64,000 nt of DNA from Butyrivibrio fibrisolvens (GCF_037113525.1 NZ_CP146963.1:1302001-1366000), one strand, 5' to 3'; numbered from the stretch's first letter, positions 8,310 through 18,173 are shown. The notes: a model not told the origin generated them from the letters alone. Program-made: numbers and translations.

Positions 8310-9533
8310 ATGATGAAAAAAAGATTATTGACAGTATCTGTACTGGCAGCAGCTCTGCTACTGGGCGGATGTTCTACTGAAATAGACGATGGCTCAATGA
8401 ATAGCAGCCAGGGGGGATCAATCCAGTCATCCCAAAGCGCAACTGAAGCAATGATACAGGAAACAGAACCCGGAGAGTCTGCGACTGACCTTCGAGGCTT
8501 GAAAGAAACCGGCTCAGGCCCACAGGCAATTGCGATTCTTGATGAGAGTATAGAAGCATCAACAACAGAAGATGTTTCTCCATCTGTGAATACAACTACA
8601 TTTGATCCGGCAGATTACACACTTCCGGATTATAGCAATTCCGATCCTGATTATGGAACAAAGGTTCTCATGTCAGAAGAAGGCTTTAAGCATGCAGTTT
8701 CAACATATTGCCACGTATTTGTTACAGAATATGCTTCACAGGTAACTATTGAGAATTACGATTCACCGGTTGGCGATACTATCAAGATCCATGCAGTAGT
8801 CAATGATACGACTATTTATGGAACACCGGCTAATCCAACCTCTGTGAATGTTGATTTTGAAGTTTCAATTAAGACAGGAATGGGAAAAGTTACAAAGCCT
8901 GACGGAACTTATGATGTCGATCTTAAGACTTTCTCATCATATGAAGACCTTGGAGTAGCTGCACAGCCCCAGAATACACTCAATAAGAACTTTGCTGTAA
9001 GTGAAGGTGAACTTTATAACATGTTCAAGAAGAGTGTAGCAGAGAAATCATCTGATTATCTCTACGGTATGTATATTGTTGACTTTGATAATGACGGTGA
9101 CAAAGAAGGTATCGCTCTTACAGTCAATATCCCACAGGGCAATAATCCTACAGAATACCTTGCAAATAGTGAAAGCTTTAAAAATGCTCATTTGTGGTAT
9201 GTGACAGAAAGCGGCGGAGCTACATATGTGGAAGTACCAGCAGATTACGATATGAGCATCGTATATGGAATATCCAGTAGCGTTTATGGCGACGGAACAA
9301 GCGTAGTAATGTTATCAGCCATTGAGTCAGACTATAACAGATACAGCTATATCATTGATTTCCACAGTGGAAAGCCTAAGTTCATCGGTACACTTCTCAA
9401 TGCTTATGTTGATTCAAACGGATTCATAAGCACATGCGGAGCCCTCAGTATCGGAGGAACTAACTTCAGCTTCCCTGAAAGCTATGCTATAGATGGCGGT
9501 AAGCTTGTACTCATCAAGTCTTATCCGTACTAA
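8310..9533 (+). CDS. Secreted lipoprotein of unknown function
   Basis: A 407-residue lipoprotein with signal peptide and lipobox (LLLGGC, Cys at about 21). A Ser/Glu/Thr-rich linker (about 22-110) precedes a mixed alpha/beta region in which a DFDNDGDKEG stretch looks like a calcium-binding or FG-GAP-type loop (about residue 260). No enzyme motif is recognised. The start is awkward: AAGGAG at 8290-8295 is 14 bp from this ATG. An earlier ATG at 8299 opens a four-codon frame (MKKV) whose stop overlaps this start, so translation may be coupled to a mini-leader. It diverges from the esterase gene and ends before a strong terminator. Confidence 0.7.
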   Translation: MMKKRLLTVSVLAAALLLGGCSTEIDDGSMNSSQGGSIQSSQSATEAMIQETEPGESATDLRGLKETGSGPQAIAILDESIEASTTEDVSPSVNTTTFDPADYTLPDYSNSDPDYGTKVLMSEEGFKHAVSTYCHVFVTEYASQVTIENYDSPVGDTIKIHAVVNDTTIYGTPANPTSVNVDFEVSIKTGMGKVTKPDGTYDVDLKTFSSYEDLGVAAQPQNTLNKNFAVSEGELYNMFKKSVAEKSSDYLYGMYIVDFDNDGDKEGIALTVNIPQGNNPTEYLANSESFKNAHLWYVTESGGATYVEVPADYDMSIVYGISSSVYGDGTSVVMLSAIESDYNRYSYIIDFHSGKPKFIGTLLNAYVDSNGFISTCGALSIGGTNFSFPESYAIDGGKLVLIKSYPY

Positions 9534-9634
9534 TGATTGAATCACTGAATTTGATCACATGAAGGTGATCAAGGAAATGCGTAACAACTGCATTCTTGGA
9601 ACTATAATCCACAAATGCATAATAAGAATGCTTA

Positions 9635-9677
9635 AAGCCGATATGGAGCAAACATCTTCCATATCGGCTTATTTTAT
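9635..9677 (+). terminator. Rho-independent terminator
   Basis: A 13-bp stem (AAGCCGATATGGA paired with TCCATATCGGCTT) with a short loop is followed by ATTTTAT, after the lipoprotein gene. Confidence 0.85.
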
Positions 9678-9724
9678 GGTTAAATGGAATTTGGATGCAA
9701 TTTAGTTGGGGAAGGATTTCTATT

Positions 9725-11071
9725 ATGATAACCGCTATAAGAAAAGGGGAGTTACTACAGCGCGTAGTAGTTGCGCTTATCGGTGTTATAGTTCTTATCT
9801 ATTCTTTCGAAGGTATCTGGGGCACAAGAGATTTAAGGCCTTATTTATATATGGCTCCGATAGGGGCTTTATTGATGATCGTTGGCATCGTCTATGGCCG
9901 GTTGTATCAGTATTTTGATACTTGTCTTATTACCTTGTTTTTTGTCTTGTCCTGGATCTCGACCATATTTAGTCTGGGACTTTCTGCTGATTTTTTTACA
10001 TCACGCTTTTTTTGCACCTTTATGATATTTCTTGGAATGTATTTCATCATTCAGATCGTGCCTGATCCAATAAAAGTTTTCACCTATTTTTCCGGAATAT
10101 ATACGGCTGGTATGAGTTTGATGTGCTTGTATGTCCTTGCCCATGCAAGTCGCTTTTTGCTGTCTGAAGATCCATGGGTAGATATGGCTAAGGGCTGCAT
10201 CAAGAACGGGAGATTATGCGGCCTTAACAATGCTAACAGCATGGGGATCGCCAGTGCATCACTTATCATAGTGGCAGTGTTTGGTGTTCTTAGTTTTGGT
10301 AAAAAATATAAATGGTTCTTTGTCATAGGCTTGCTATTAGGATGGTTTTGTCTTGGACTTACAGGCTGCAGAACAGCGGCTATCGGTGTTTCCTTCGTGG
10401 CATGTATTTTCACTCTTATAGCCTTGTATAGAAAACTGGATCTGATCAATACAGGCCTAAAAGTGGTCAAAACAGTAGCTGTCTTTATATTTTCAATAGC
10501 TGTATTTGTTATAGTTCTTAGATCATTTCTTTTGCCAACGTATATTTATAGAATAGTCATGACAGGAATTGCCATGATCATGGGGAGAAACTGGGCTATT
10601 CCTGCAATTTCAGATCTTGTGGTCAGGAAGATAGGAGAAGATGATGGAACCCTGTCTGACAGGACGCTTATCTGGGCTTCATGTATCAGACAGTGTACAA
10701 AGACGCTAAGGCGCTTTTTACTTGGAATCTCACCTCTTAGCAGGGAAAATATCATCAATATTTATGAAGGGCGTCATGATATCAAAGCCCCTCATTCTCA
10801 CAATACTTATTTGGAACTTTTTAGAAAGCATGGGCTTTTGGGTTTTATTACCTGGATGATACTTGTAATTGACTGGTGCGTGGTTGGCGTAAAAACTCTC
10901 TTTTTCCAAAAAGAAAACATGTCTGTGAAGTATCTGTGCATTGGTGCAGCGGCGATACTTTTGATGGGAATGGCTGAGCCTGTGCCGTTTTCAACTTCTT
11001 TGTGGTGTTATTCGGGAATTCCATTTTTTATGATATGCGGATATTGCATCAGGATGCGGAGGAGAACTTAA
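9725..11071 (+). CDS. O-antigen-ligase/polymerase-like membrane protein
   Basis: A 448-residue polytopic membrane protein with about ten hydrophobic segments. The central part carries the Wzy/WaaL-like pattern: GRLCGLNNANSMG in a loop (about residue 165), LTGCRTAAIGV, and a late loop with HSHNTYLELFRKHGLLG (about 360), the usual H-N-x-x-L-E signature of O-antigen ligases (PF04932). Such proteins join polysaccharide chains or repeats outside the membrane. ATG 9725 is preferred (GGGGAAGGA nine bases before); an in-frame ATG at 9695 lacks a site. It is followed one base later by an NlpC/P60 gene, so the pair is probably one operon for cell-envelope glycan work. Confidence 0.75.
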   Translation: MITAIRKGELLQRVVVALIGVIVLIYSFEGIWGTRDLRPYLYMAPIGALLMIVGIVYGRLYQYFDTCLITLFFVLSWISTIFSLGLSADFFTSRFFCTFMIFLGMYFIIQIVPDPIKVFTYFSGIYTAGMSLMCLYVLAHASRFLLSEDPWVDMAKGCIKNGRLCGLNNANSMGIASASLIIVAVFGVLSFGKKYKWFFVIGLLLGWFCLGLTGCRTAAIGVSFVACIFTLIALYRKLDLINTGLKVVKTVAVFIFSIAVFVIVLRSFLLPTYIYRIVMTGIAMIMGRNWAIPAISDLVVRKIGEDDGTLSDRTLIWASCIRQCTKTLRRFLLGISPLSRENIINIYEGRHDIKAPHSHNTYLELFRKHGLLGFITWMILVIDWCVVGVKTLFFQKENMSVKYLCIGAAAILLMGMAEPVPFSTSLWCYSGIPFFMICGYCIRMRRRT

Positions 11072-11072
11072 G

Positions 11073-12566
11073 ATGAGGAAAAAGACTTATATTGCTGCCT
11101 ATAGTGCTATTGCTGCTCTTGTTCTTGGTGCTACAGGATTTCAGGTATACAGTGCAAACAGTAATGTTTCTGAAAAAGAGACTGTCCTTGAAAGTGAGAC
11201 CTATAATAGCGACCTGGTTCAGACAATAGATGGAACAGATGTGGATATGCTTGCGCCTGAGTTCTGGATTAGGGACAGGGGAAGCGAGGTGCTCTTTTCA
11301 CAAGAGGAGATCGAAGATTATAACAATAACAATCCATCTTATGTTGAGTACTATAGCGAAGAAGATTCAAGGAACTATAAGCTCTTCATGTATGATCTTC
11401 CGGACAGTATTCCTGGGGATGTTGTCAGGGCGTTGATGGATGGTGATATAGAAGAGAAGGCAGATGTGGATATACCGGAGACAGTTGTGCCGCAGTATGC
11501 CATTTGTATAGAAAGATCTGTTGCCAAAACGCTTCCAAGTGATGAGTTCGTGTCGGATGACCCAGACGAGATCTTTTTCAATGACCTTATAAGCGCTGAA
11601 GTTATGCCATTTACAGGAGTGGTCGTGCTGGGAGAGAGTGGCGACGGCGAGTGGGATTTCGTTCTTGATGGGTCCTATCTTGGATGGGTAAAAAAAGAAA
11701 CGCTTGCCATGTGTACAGACAAGGACCAATGGCTACGTATATGTCAGCCTGAGGAGTTTCTTGTTGTAGCAGGCAGTGAGATAGTTATGGATGAAACAGC
11801 GGTTCCTACATATTCAGCAGGGATGATACTGCCTATGGGGACGAGGGTAAAGCTTTCTAATAGCAATCTTGATGATGCCGGTAAAGGATCTATAAAGAAT
11901 AGTGCATCTGAAGAAGATAGTTTATCTGAATATGATATATCACATGATGATTCTAAAATGGCATCTTCTAGCGGTAAGACAATAAATGGAAGAAGTAGTA
12001 TAGGAGCATATATAGTCGATATTCCATACCGCGGCGAAGATGGATATGTACAGATGGAACAGACACTTATACCTGTTTCCAAGGATGTTCATGTGGGCTT
12101 TATGACTATGACTTCTGAGAGTGTTATCAGGCAGGCGTTTAAGTTTCTGGGGCGCGTTTACGGCTACGGCGGATCCCTTTCATCTAATGATTGTTCAGGA
12201 TTTATACGTCAGGTATACAGCTGCTATGGATTTGAACTTCCAAGAAACGCCACAGCGATCGCCCAAAGGTCAGATCTTGGATGCATAGAGTGCAGCGTGA
12301 TGACTCCGAACAAGAAAAAGAGCATCATGGCAGAAATGACGCCAGGGCTTCCTGTGTACATGGAAGGACATATCATGATGTACCTTGGCATGGAAGGCGG
12401 CGAGCCTTATGTCATTAGTTCCTGCGCAACCTGCATAGAGCCCGGGCATGACACGGAGGATATCGTAGATGCATACTGCGTCTTCGTATCAGGGCTCGAT
12501 CTTGTAAGAGCAAACGGCAATACCTGGCTTGAAGATATAAATTATATATTGTGGAAAGAGTATTGA
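11073..12566 (+). CDS. NlpC/P60 family cell-wall endopeptidase with SH3-like domain
   Basis: A 497-residue exported protein. A signal/anchor segment lies at 7-27. The N-terminal part (about 60-130) resembles the NLPC_P60 stabilising domain, SH3-like segments lie at about 165-330, and the C-terminal part is the catalytic domain. Key motifs are YGYGGSLSSNDCSGF (catalytic Cys), FELPRNATAIA, and EGHIMMYLG (catalytic His). Family enzymes cleave gamma-D-Glu-diaminopimelate bonds in peptidoglycan. GGAGGA lies before the ATG, and the previous stop is one base upstream, so translation is probably coupled to the ligase-like gene. Confidence 0.85.
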   Translation: MRKKTYIAAYSAIAALVLGATGFQVYSANSNVSEKETVLESETYNSDLVQTIDGTDVDMLAPEFWIRDRGSEVLFSQEEIEDYNNNNPSYVEYYSEEDSRNYKLFMYDLPDSIPGDVVRALMDGDIEEKADVDIPETVVPQYAICIERSVAKTLPSDEFVSDDPDEIFFNDLISAEVMPFTGVVVLGESGDGEWDFVLDGSYLGWVKKETLAMCTDKDQWLRICQPEEFLVVAGSEIVMDETAVPTYSAGMILPMGTRVKLSNSNLDDAGKGSIKNSASEEDSLSEYDISHDDSKMASSSGKTINGRSSIGAYIVDIPYRGEDGYVQMEQTLIPVSKDVHVGFMTMTSESVIRQAFKFLGRVYGYGGSLSSNDCSGFIRQVYSCYGFELPRNATAIAQRSDLGCIECSVMTPNKKKSIMAEMTPGLPVYMEGHIMMYLGMEGGEPYVISSCATCIEPGHDTEDIVDAYCVFVSGLDLVRANGNTWLEDINYILWKEY

Positions 12567-12698
12567 TATTCATTTGAGGAATAGTTACAGGAAGTTCATA
12601 AAGGATATTTTTATTATGAAATAGTGTTATTGACCGCAAATAATGACATATTCTCCGCATAAAGTAATAAGAATTCGAAACAATATATTTTTAAAATA

Positions 12699-12861
12699 CT
12701 AGTGTACTGACTCGTTCATATTTAATCAAATTACTTGGCTATGAATTTATCTACATCGTCATAAAATCTCGCCAATGATTACATTGCCTTCGATTTTATT
12801 CCTTGTATATAAATCCATTTCCTTCGTAATTTGATCAAATATGAATGAGCCAGCACACTAG
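12699..12861. repeat. Long intergenic hairpin (163 bp), separate sequence type
   Basis: The left arm (CTAGTGTACTGACTCG..., to about 12751) is complementary to the right arm (about 12813-12861) with few mismatches, including a 12-bp run around TAATTTGATCAA. An inner stem pairs ATAAAATC with GATTTTAT. It fills most of the 397-bp gap between the NlpC/P60 and GH43 genes. Nothing else is seen in the gap. The sequence is unrelated to the hairpins at 6671, 30849 and 36018. Confidence 0.75.
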
Positions 12862-12963
12862 AAGGAATAAGTTATAAGCATTAAGACTTTTTGGTACCAG
12901 CAAATATATACTAAAACAATTGTTGATATTTGAATCAGGTATCGATTTTTTGCGGAGGGTTAT

Positions 12964-14457
12964 ATGAACAATCTCGAACAGAAGTTAAATCCATATATGC
13001 CATCATGGGAGTATGTTCCGGATGGAGAGCCATATGTATTTGGAGATCGTGTGTATGTATACGGATCCCATGATAAGTTTAATGGAGATGTATATTGCAT
13101 GCTGGACTATGTATGCTATTCAGCACCTGTAGATGATCTTGGTGCATGGCGCTATGAAGGAGTTATCTATCGCAAAGACCAGGATCCTGCCAATAAGGAT
13201 ATCCAGGGCAACCTCTATGCTCCTGCTGTAACAGTAGGCCCTGATGGCAGATATTACCTTTACTATGTTCTCAGCTCATGGGGACTTGTATCAGTTGCAG
13301 TATGCGACGAGCCTGCAGGTAAGTACGAATTCCTTGGCTACGTACATTATGAGGATGGAACAAGACTTGGAGAAAAAGAAGGTGACGAACCTCAGTTTGA
13401 TCCTGCTGTCCTTACAGAAGGTGATAGAACTTATCTCTATACAGGATTCTGCGGAGTTGGCGATAAGTCAAGACACGGAGCAATGGGAACAGTACTGGGA
13501 CCAGACATGCTCACTATCGTGGAAGGACCTGTGTTTGTAGCTCCCGGTGAGCCTTATAGCCACGATACATCTTTTGACGGACATGCATTCTTTGAAGGAC
13601 CTTCTATTCGTAAAAAAGATGGCAAGTATTTCTTCATCTTCTCAACACAGCTCTTCCATGAGCTTGGCTATGCTGTAAGTGATGATCCTCTTAAAGGATT
13701 TGAATATAAGGGCGTACTTGTAAGTAACGGAGACCTCAATATAGACAGCTACAAGCCTGCAGATAAGCCAATGTTCTACTGTGCTAATAACCACGGAAGC
13801 ATGGTTCAGATAGGCGATGACTGGTACATCTTCTATCATCGTCATACCAATGGAACCAACTATTCAAGACAGGGCTGCTTTGAAAAGCTTACTGAAAGAG
13901 AAGACGGAACTTTCGAGCAGGCGCCTATGACTTCATGCTGCGGACTTGATCCTCTTAGAAGTGAGGGAACATATCCTACATATATCGCATGTAACCTGTT
14001 TACAGATACAGATCTGACCTATGTTCCATGGACAGGTTGGATGGATGACCGCTTCCCAAGACTTACTCAGGAAGGCGGCGACAAGATGCCGGGTGATTGC
14101 AAGATCGAAGCTCCAAGAGGCACAGAACCTGTAATCGCTGACTTCGGCTCATGGCGCGTAGCTAATTACGGCTATATTGCAAATATGCGTAACAGCGCAA
14201 CCGCAGGCTTCAAGTACTTTGATTGCAAGAATGTAAAGAAGATGTCAGTATGCACCAAGGGTTATGCAACAGGAGAACTTGAAGTCCGCACAAAGTGGGA
14301 TGATGAGAAGCCATTAGGCTCATTTACCATCGGATATGCCAATGAGTGGCAGGAAACTCTGGCAGACATTGAGATCCCTGACGGAGTTCACGATCTGTTC
14401 TTCACATTCAAAGGTAATGGACATCTGCAGTTCGCAGCATTTTCTTTTATCAAATAA
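12964..14457 (+). CDS. GH43 family glycosidase (beta-xylosidase / alpha-L-arabinofuranosidase)
   Basis: A 497-residue enzyme without a signal peptide, so it acts inside the cell on imported oligosaccharides. Residues 1-330 form the five-bladed GH43 domain. The expected acidic residues are visible: D20 in VPDGEPYVFGD (base), D146 in QFDPAVL (pKa modulator) and E211 in FFEGPSIRK (acid). The last ~130 residues form a beta-sandwich like CBM6-type accessory domains. GGAGGG lies seven bases before the ATG. It is a single gene with its own terminator. Subfamily and exact sugar are not certain. Confidence 0.88.
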   Translation: MNNLEQKLNPYMPSWEYVPDGEPYVFGDRVYVYGSHDKFNGDVYCMLDYVCYSAPVDDLGAWRYEGVIYRKDQDPANKDIQGNLYAPAVTVGPDGRYYLYYVLSSWGLVSVAVCDEPAGKYEFLGYVHYEDGTRLGEKEGDEPQFDPAVLTEGDRTYLYTGFCGVGDKSRHGAMGTVLGPDMLTIVEGPVFVAPGEPYSHDTSFDGHAFFEGPSIRKKDGKYFFIFSTQLFHELGYAVSDDPLKGFEYKGVLVSNGDLNIDSYKPADKPMFYCANNHGSMVQIGDDWYIFYHRHTNGTNYSRQGCFEKLTEREDGTFEQAPMTSCCGLDPLRSEGTYPTYIACNLFTDTDLTYVPWTGWMDDRFPRLTQEGGDKMPGDCKIEAPRGTEPVIADFGSWRVANYGYIANMRNSATAGFKYFDCKNVKKMSVCTKGYATGELEVRTKWDDEKPLGSFTIGYANEWQETLADIEIPDGVHDLFFTFKGNGHLQFAAFSFIK

Positions 14458-14472
14458 AATATGACTTTTGGA

Positions 14473-14510
14473 AAGATCTGTCGTAGTTGATGCGGCAGGT
14501 CTTTTTTATT
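14473..14510 (+). terminator. Rho-independent terminator after GH43 gene
   Basis: AAGATCTGTCG pairs with CGGCAGGTCTT (one G-U) around a nine-base loop, followed by six T. Confidence 0.85.
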
Positions 14511-14610
14511 GCATTTAAAGATACATGGATATGCGATAATAGTGCATTTCGTCGGGTAAAAATGTCGATTCGAGGGATATTAGAGTGAAGAGTTATGTAA
14601 AAGAGATATA

Positions 14611-15159
14611 ATGACCAAGATAAGGACGGATTTTTATATGGAAATGCAAATATGTGAAAAAGGTATAATTATTGTTTTGCTTTTTGCAATTGTGTCACTT
14701 GTGGTATTGGTGATAATTTTGCAAGTATCAATATCATTGTCATGCAAGGAAAAAATTGAAGCGACTCTTATAGATTTGGAGGCAATCAAAGGGAAAAAAG
14801 TTACTACGCATGTTGCTGTTCCGCATGAATCGAGGTATTCAAAGTACAGTTACACATACAAACCAAAGAAAGAATTTAAGTATAAGGAAGTATATACATA
14901 TACATACCACCCAGTTTATCAGTATAACTACAATAATCAGTGTTTTACCAGAAAGCCATTGAATTTTTTGGATTATTATGAAAATAAAGCTTTTGAAAAT
15001 AAGAAGTATAAAATCGGCCAAAAGTGCTACTTATATATAGATCCGAAGCGCCCGGCTCTTTGTGTTACAAAAAGATTTTCTTTAGCTAATACTTTGTTAT
15101 TTACCTTTTGTTTGATCGGAGTGATCTTGTTTATATTTATGATTTTGAGGACATTTTAA
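14611..15159 (+). CDS. Membrane protein with DUF3592-like domain
   Basis: A 182-residue protein with one N-terminal (about 15-40) and one C-terminal (about 158-180) membrane helix. Between them is a Tyr/Lys-rich soluble part ending in KIGQKCYLYIDPKRPALCV. That ending matches the usual close of DUF3592 domains (a glycine-glutamine turn, then a hydrophobic strand and a D-P-x-x-P). Function is unknown. The start is uncertain, because a second ATG at 14638 would also keep the first helix. It abuts the following lipoprotein gene. Confidence 0.6.
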   Translation: MTKIRTDFYMEMQICEKGIIIVLLFAIVSLVVLVIILQVSISLSCKEKIEATLIDLEAIKGKKVTTHVAVPHESRYSKYSYTYKPKKEFKYKEVYTYTYHPVYQYNYNNQCFTRKPLNFLDYYENKAFENKKYKIGQKCYLYIDPKRPALCVTKRFSLANTLLFTFCLIGVILFIFMILRTF

Positions 15160-15177
15160 ATGAAGCGGAGGATTTAC

Positions 15178-15645
15178 ATGAATTCAAAAAAGAAGGCAGG
15201 CTTTATTTCTACTATCTTGGCAATGCTTCTTATGGCCTGTATTGTTGCAGGTTGCAGTAGCCCCAAAGTAGCCAGTGAAGATGATCCATCAGATCCTGGA
15301 GTTAGCATTTCTGAAAATACTGTAATAACAGTAACTCATCATGAATGGTGTGCGATGGAAGGATATGAGCCGGAAGAAATCACCGAAGTATTCGAAAACG
15401 CCGGCATTGAAGATATCATATACACTGATGGCAATTATGAGCTGAAAATTGAGAAGATAAGCTCAGATAAAGTTGTTATTAGCTCTTTAGGCGGTCTGAT
15501 AGAGAAAAATGAAAATGGGACTATCAACCTAAATGCAGACGCACCATATACATTTACAATTCACAATGGAGAGGAATTAAAGCTTGCAAGCCAAACTATG
15601 GATGCAGGCGTTAACATAACGATTAAATTCGAGATAGCTGAGTAG
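15178..15645 (+). CDS. Small lipoprotein of unknown function
   Basis: A 155-residue lipoprotein with lipobox I-V-A-G-C. ATG 15178 is chosen because GCGGAGG ends seven bases before it; an in-frame ATG at 15160 directly touches the previous stop but lacks a site. The mature part is acidic, with no recognised motif. It is one of a run of small envelope proteins on this strand. Confidence 0.65.
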   Translation: MNSKKKAGFISTILAMLLMACIVAGCSSPKVASEDDPSDPGVSISENTVITVTHHEWCAMEGYEPEEITEVFENAGIEDIIYTDGNYELKIEKISSDKVVISSLGGLIEKNENGTINLNADAPYTFTIHNGEELKLASQTMDAGVNITIKFEIAE

Positions 15646-15725
15646 TAAAGGAAGATATAAGTCTTTACTATGAATGAAAGTATTTTTACTTATAATATAT
15701 TTGACTAAAAATGAGGAGACAAAAA

Positions 15726-16967
15726 ATGAAAAATAAGTATTTAAGAAAATTATTAACTGGAGCGCTTATCGTAGCCTCTTTATCTATGACAGCTTGCGGT
15801 AATGGAATGAGCCTTGACTCTGAAGATAAGGACGAAGAGCAGACCGAGTCTGATGAAGATGAGGATGAAAAAGAGGAAGAGAATAAAGACGATAAAGAAG
15901 ATTCAGAAAAAGAGGATGATAAGGATTCTGAAGATGAAGAATCTGAGGACGAAGAACCTGAAGAAGAGGAATCAGAAGACAACGCTGAACAATTATATGA
16001 GGAAGTACTTAGCGGAGATAGAGAAGTTCTTTTTTCTGATGGAGAAGAAGCTGTTATCGGTGACTTCTGGGAGTCAGAGACAATCAGATATGTGTATGCA
16101 GATGTAGACGGGGATGGTGAAGATGAGCTGTGCTTAATGGACAGAGTCGACTTTTATGTTTTGAAAGCTGACGATGATGTTGTTTATGTTACTTTTGATG
16201 GATGCTCTTATGATATGCCAATAGATGATGGTGACTTACATGGAATCTTCTATTATCGTCCGGGTGGTGCACCACTTAATGAAATTTTTGAGTTTACTGA
16301 GTTTGATGAAGACGGTGTACAAGATAAGACTACATTTGCTTCATGGTATGATGCAAATGAAAATGACGAAATGGATGAAGATGACTGGTTCTACCTTGAT
16401 GACGAAGAGGAGGAAGAGGTTGATATGGATGACTGGCTTGAAGTAGGCCAGCAGTTCCTGGATCTTAAAGATACAGATGTAGACTATGAAGAAATAGAAT
16501 TTGAAGATGCCGAAGATGAAGACGAAGATGATGAAGACGACGAAGATGATGAAGACGACGAAGATGATGAAGACGACGAAGATGATGAAGACAATGCTGA
16601 TATTGAAGTAATCACTGATGAGGAAGAAGCTGTTGAGGCTGCTGAAATCTTATTTATGGCATATGAAGGCGAGTACGATGATACAGAAGTAGATTTACAT
16701 ATGATCGAAGTAGTCGCTGATAATGAATATGACGAGTACTATATCGTTGGTAATGGCTTCAATCCGGTATATGCAGATGAATGCATTGAAGTCAGATACG
16801 GCGATGAATACGACGAATACATATTCCTTGATGATGATTATATGACCACATATTATAAAATCGTAGATGATGGAACACAGGTAGTTGTATTATATGCCAG
16901 CACCTATGAAGAAATCGATAAAGCTACCATAGAAGATGGCGAGTGCTGCGGTTCTTTTGATCTGTAA
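15726..16967 (+). CDS. Very acidic lipoprotein with Asp/Glu repeats
   Basis: A 413-residue lipoprotein (lipobox L-S-M-T-A-C, GAGGAG before ATG 15726). Two acidic tracts stand out: residues about 25-85 and a D-D-E repeat at about 260-292. A folded part between them has YADVDGDGEDELCLMD, a likely calcium-binding loop. A C-terminal domain of about 120 residues follows. The charge suggests cation binding or a spacer through the wall. The second tract is encoded by a perfect 18-bp tandem repeat, so its length may vary between strains. Confidence 0.7.
   Translation: MKNKYLRKLLTGALIVASLSMTACGNGMSLDSEDKDEEQTESDEDEDEKEEENKDDKEDSEKEDDKDSEDEESEDEEPEEEESEDNAEQLYEEVLSGDREVLFSDGEEAVIGDFWESETIRYVYADVDGDGEDELCLMDRVDFYVLKADDDVVYVTFDGCSYDMPIDDGDLHGIFYYRPGGAPLNEIFEFTEFDEDGVQDKTTFASWYDANENDEMDEDDWFYLDDEEEEEVDMDDWLEVGQQFLDLKDTDVDYEEIEFEDAEDEDEDDEDDEDDEDDEDDEDDEDDEDNADIEVITDEEEAVEAAEILFMAYEGEYDDTEVDLHMIEVVADNEYDEYYIVGNGFNPVYADECIEVRYGDEYDEYIFLDDDYMTTYYKIVDDGTQVVVLYASTYEEIDKATIEDGECCGSFDL
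16521..16592 (+). repeat. Tandem repeat, four perfect copies of an 18-bp unit
   Basis: The unit gacgaagatgatgaagac is repeated four times with no change and stays in frame (D-E-D-D-E-D). Synonymous positions are identical in every copy, which points to recent expansion by slippage. Confidence 0.9.
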
Positions 16968-17127
16968 AAAGAGATTATCCATCACTTTGAGATGGCAGAG
17001 TGAAAAAAATGAGGTGGGTACCAATGTATTTTGGCACCTGCCTCAAAGCATTATTGTAAAGATAATGAAGACGAATACGGCAAGATTGAGGAGCCGTATA
17101 ACGGGTGAGAATGGTGGATTATGTCTT

Positions 17128-17802
17128 ATGGATGATAAGGTCACAGTTACCAAAAGAAGCATTTACAACATACTACCTTGGGTGATAATTTATTTGTTGT
17201 TACCGGTATGCATATTCTTTGAACTCAAATATGATCTAAACATTTTAAAATGGGTACTCATGTTGTTTTCCTTATATACAGTTCTATGTATTTATTTCGT
17301 ATTAGTATTTATCAACGAAAAAATCATAGTATCTTCAGAAGGAATCATACATATCCTTTCAACAAAGAAAAAGCTGGTATATCGTTGGGGGGATGTAAAA
17401 AAGGTATATCTGGGTAGTTGTGGTCAGTATGCCAATTCCATGCTGATAATTCTTTTATCTGATCGTAAAAAGCTAAAGATTCCATTTTATTTAAAAGGAT
17501 ACGAGTTACTAAAAGAATACATGGTTGATCACGGAATACTTGGTATGTATTCGGATAGTCCCTTATATTACTACACCAATATGGGAAAGCATTCGAAATA
17601 TATCTACGATAAATCTTCAAAAATACAGAGTTTTGGAGATAGTAAGGTAGACATCTCAGATGTGATGGATACGGTTGCATCTGGTGAGTATCTACTCGCG
17701 TCGGATATCCTGAACCAAAAGACAAATATAGGTATGGACGAAGCGTTTCTATATGTCAGACAGATAAAGTATAAGAATGAGAGAAAAAATAAGAATCAAT
17801 AA
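17128..17802 (+). CDS. Membrane protein with PH-like domain
   Basis: About 224 residues from the ATG at 17128; the frame is open further upstream to 16936, but that part overlaps the previous gene and does not look coding. Two adjacent membrane helices (about 15-35 and 40-62) are followed by a beta-rich segment with VSSEGIIHILSTKKKLVYRWGDVKKVYLG, the pattern of bacterial PH-like domains. Function unknown. The start is uncertain because no strong ribosome site is seen. Confidence 0.5.
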   Translation: MDDKVTVTKRSIYNILPWVIIYLLLPVCIFFELKYDLNILKWVLMLFSLYTVLCIYFVLVFINEKIIVSSEGIIHILSTKKKLVYRWGDVKKVYLGSCGQYANSMLIILLSDRKKLKIPFYLKGYELLKEYMVDHGILGMYSDSPLYYYTNMGKHSKYIYDKSSKIQSFGDSKVDISDVMDTVASGEYLLASDILNQKTNIGMDEAFLYVRQIKYKNERKNKNQ

Positions 17803-17823
17803 TATCTAATAGGATTAAGAGAT

Positions 17824-18114
17824 ATGTCTAAACAATATTATATTGCAAGAATAACGTGGATTTCAGAAGACGGAAGAAAGAATATTCCGCCAGAAGCGAC
17901 ACGCTATTGCCCGATCATAGATCTGCCAACTGAATCAGAGACTTGGAGCATAGATTTTGTTTGTCCGAATTTTGAGAAGACAGATGTGATAGAGTTTTCT
18001 TTCCTTGCTTCATATGCACCAGATCATATGATTCATAAAAATGAAAAGTATGATCTATACGAAGGAAGCAAAAAAGTAGCGAAGATAACAATAGTTGATA
18101 TTCGCTTAATATAA
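17824..18114 (+). CDS. Small soluble hypothetical protein
   Basis: A 96-residue protein with alternating strands (YYIARITWIS, EDGRKNIPPEATRYCPII, WSIDFVCPNF, KVAKITIVDIRLI). The order and the G-R-K-x-x-P-P turn resemble a small EF-Tu-domain-like beta-barrel family common in bacteria, but this is by eye only. It lies 21 bp after the PH-like protein gene and probably shares its transcript. A weak GATTAAGAG precedes the ATG. Confidence 0.55.
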   Translation: MSKQYYIARITWISEDGRKNIPPEATRYCPIIDLPTESETWSIDFVCPNFEKTDVIEFSFLASYAPDHMIHKNEKYDLYEGSKKVAKITIVDIRLI

Positions 18115-18173
18115 AAAGCAATAATGGTAGATTGATGGATGAATAAAGAATAATTATGTTAGCGAGATAATAT

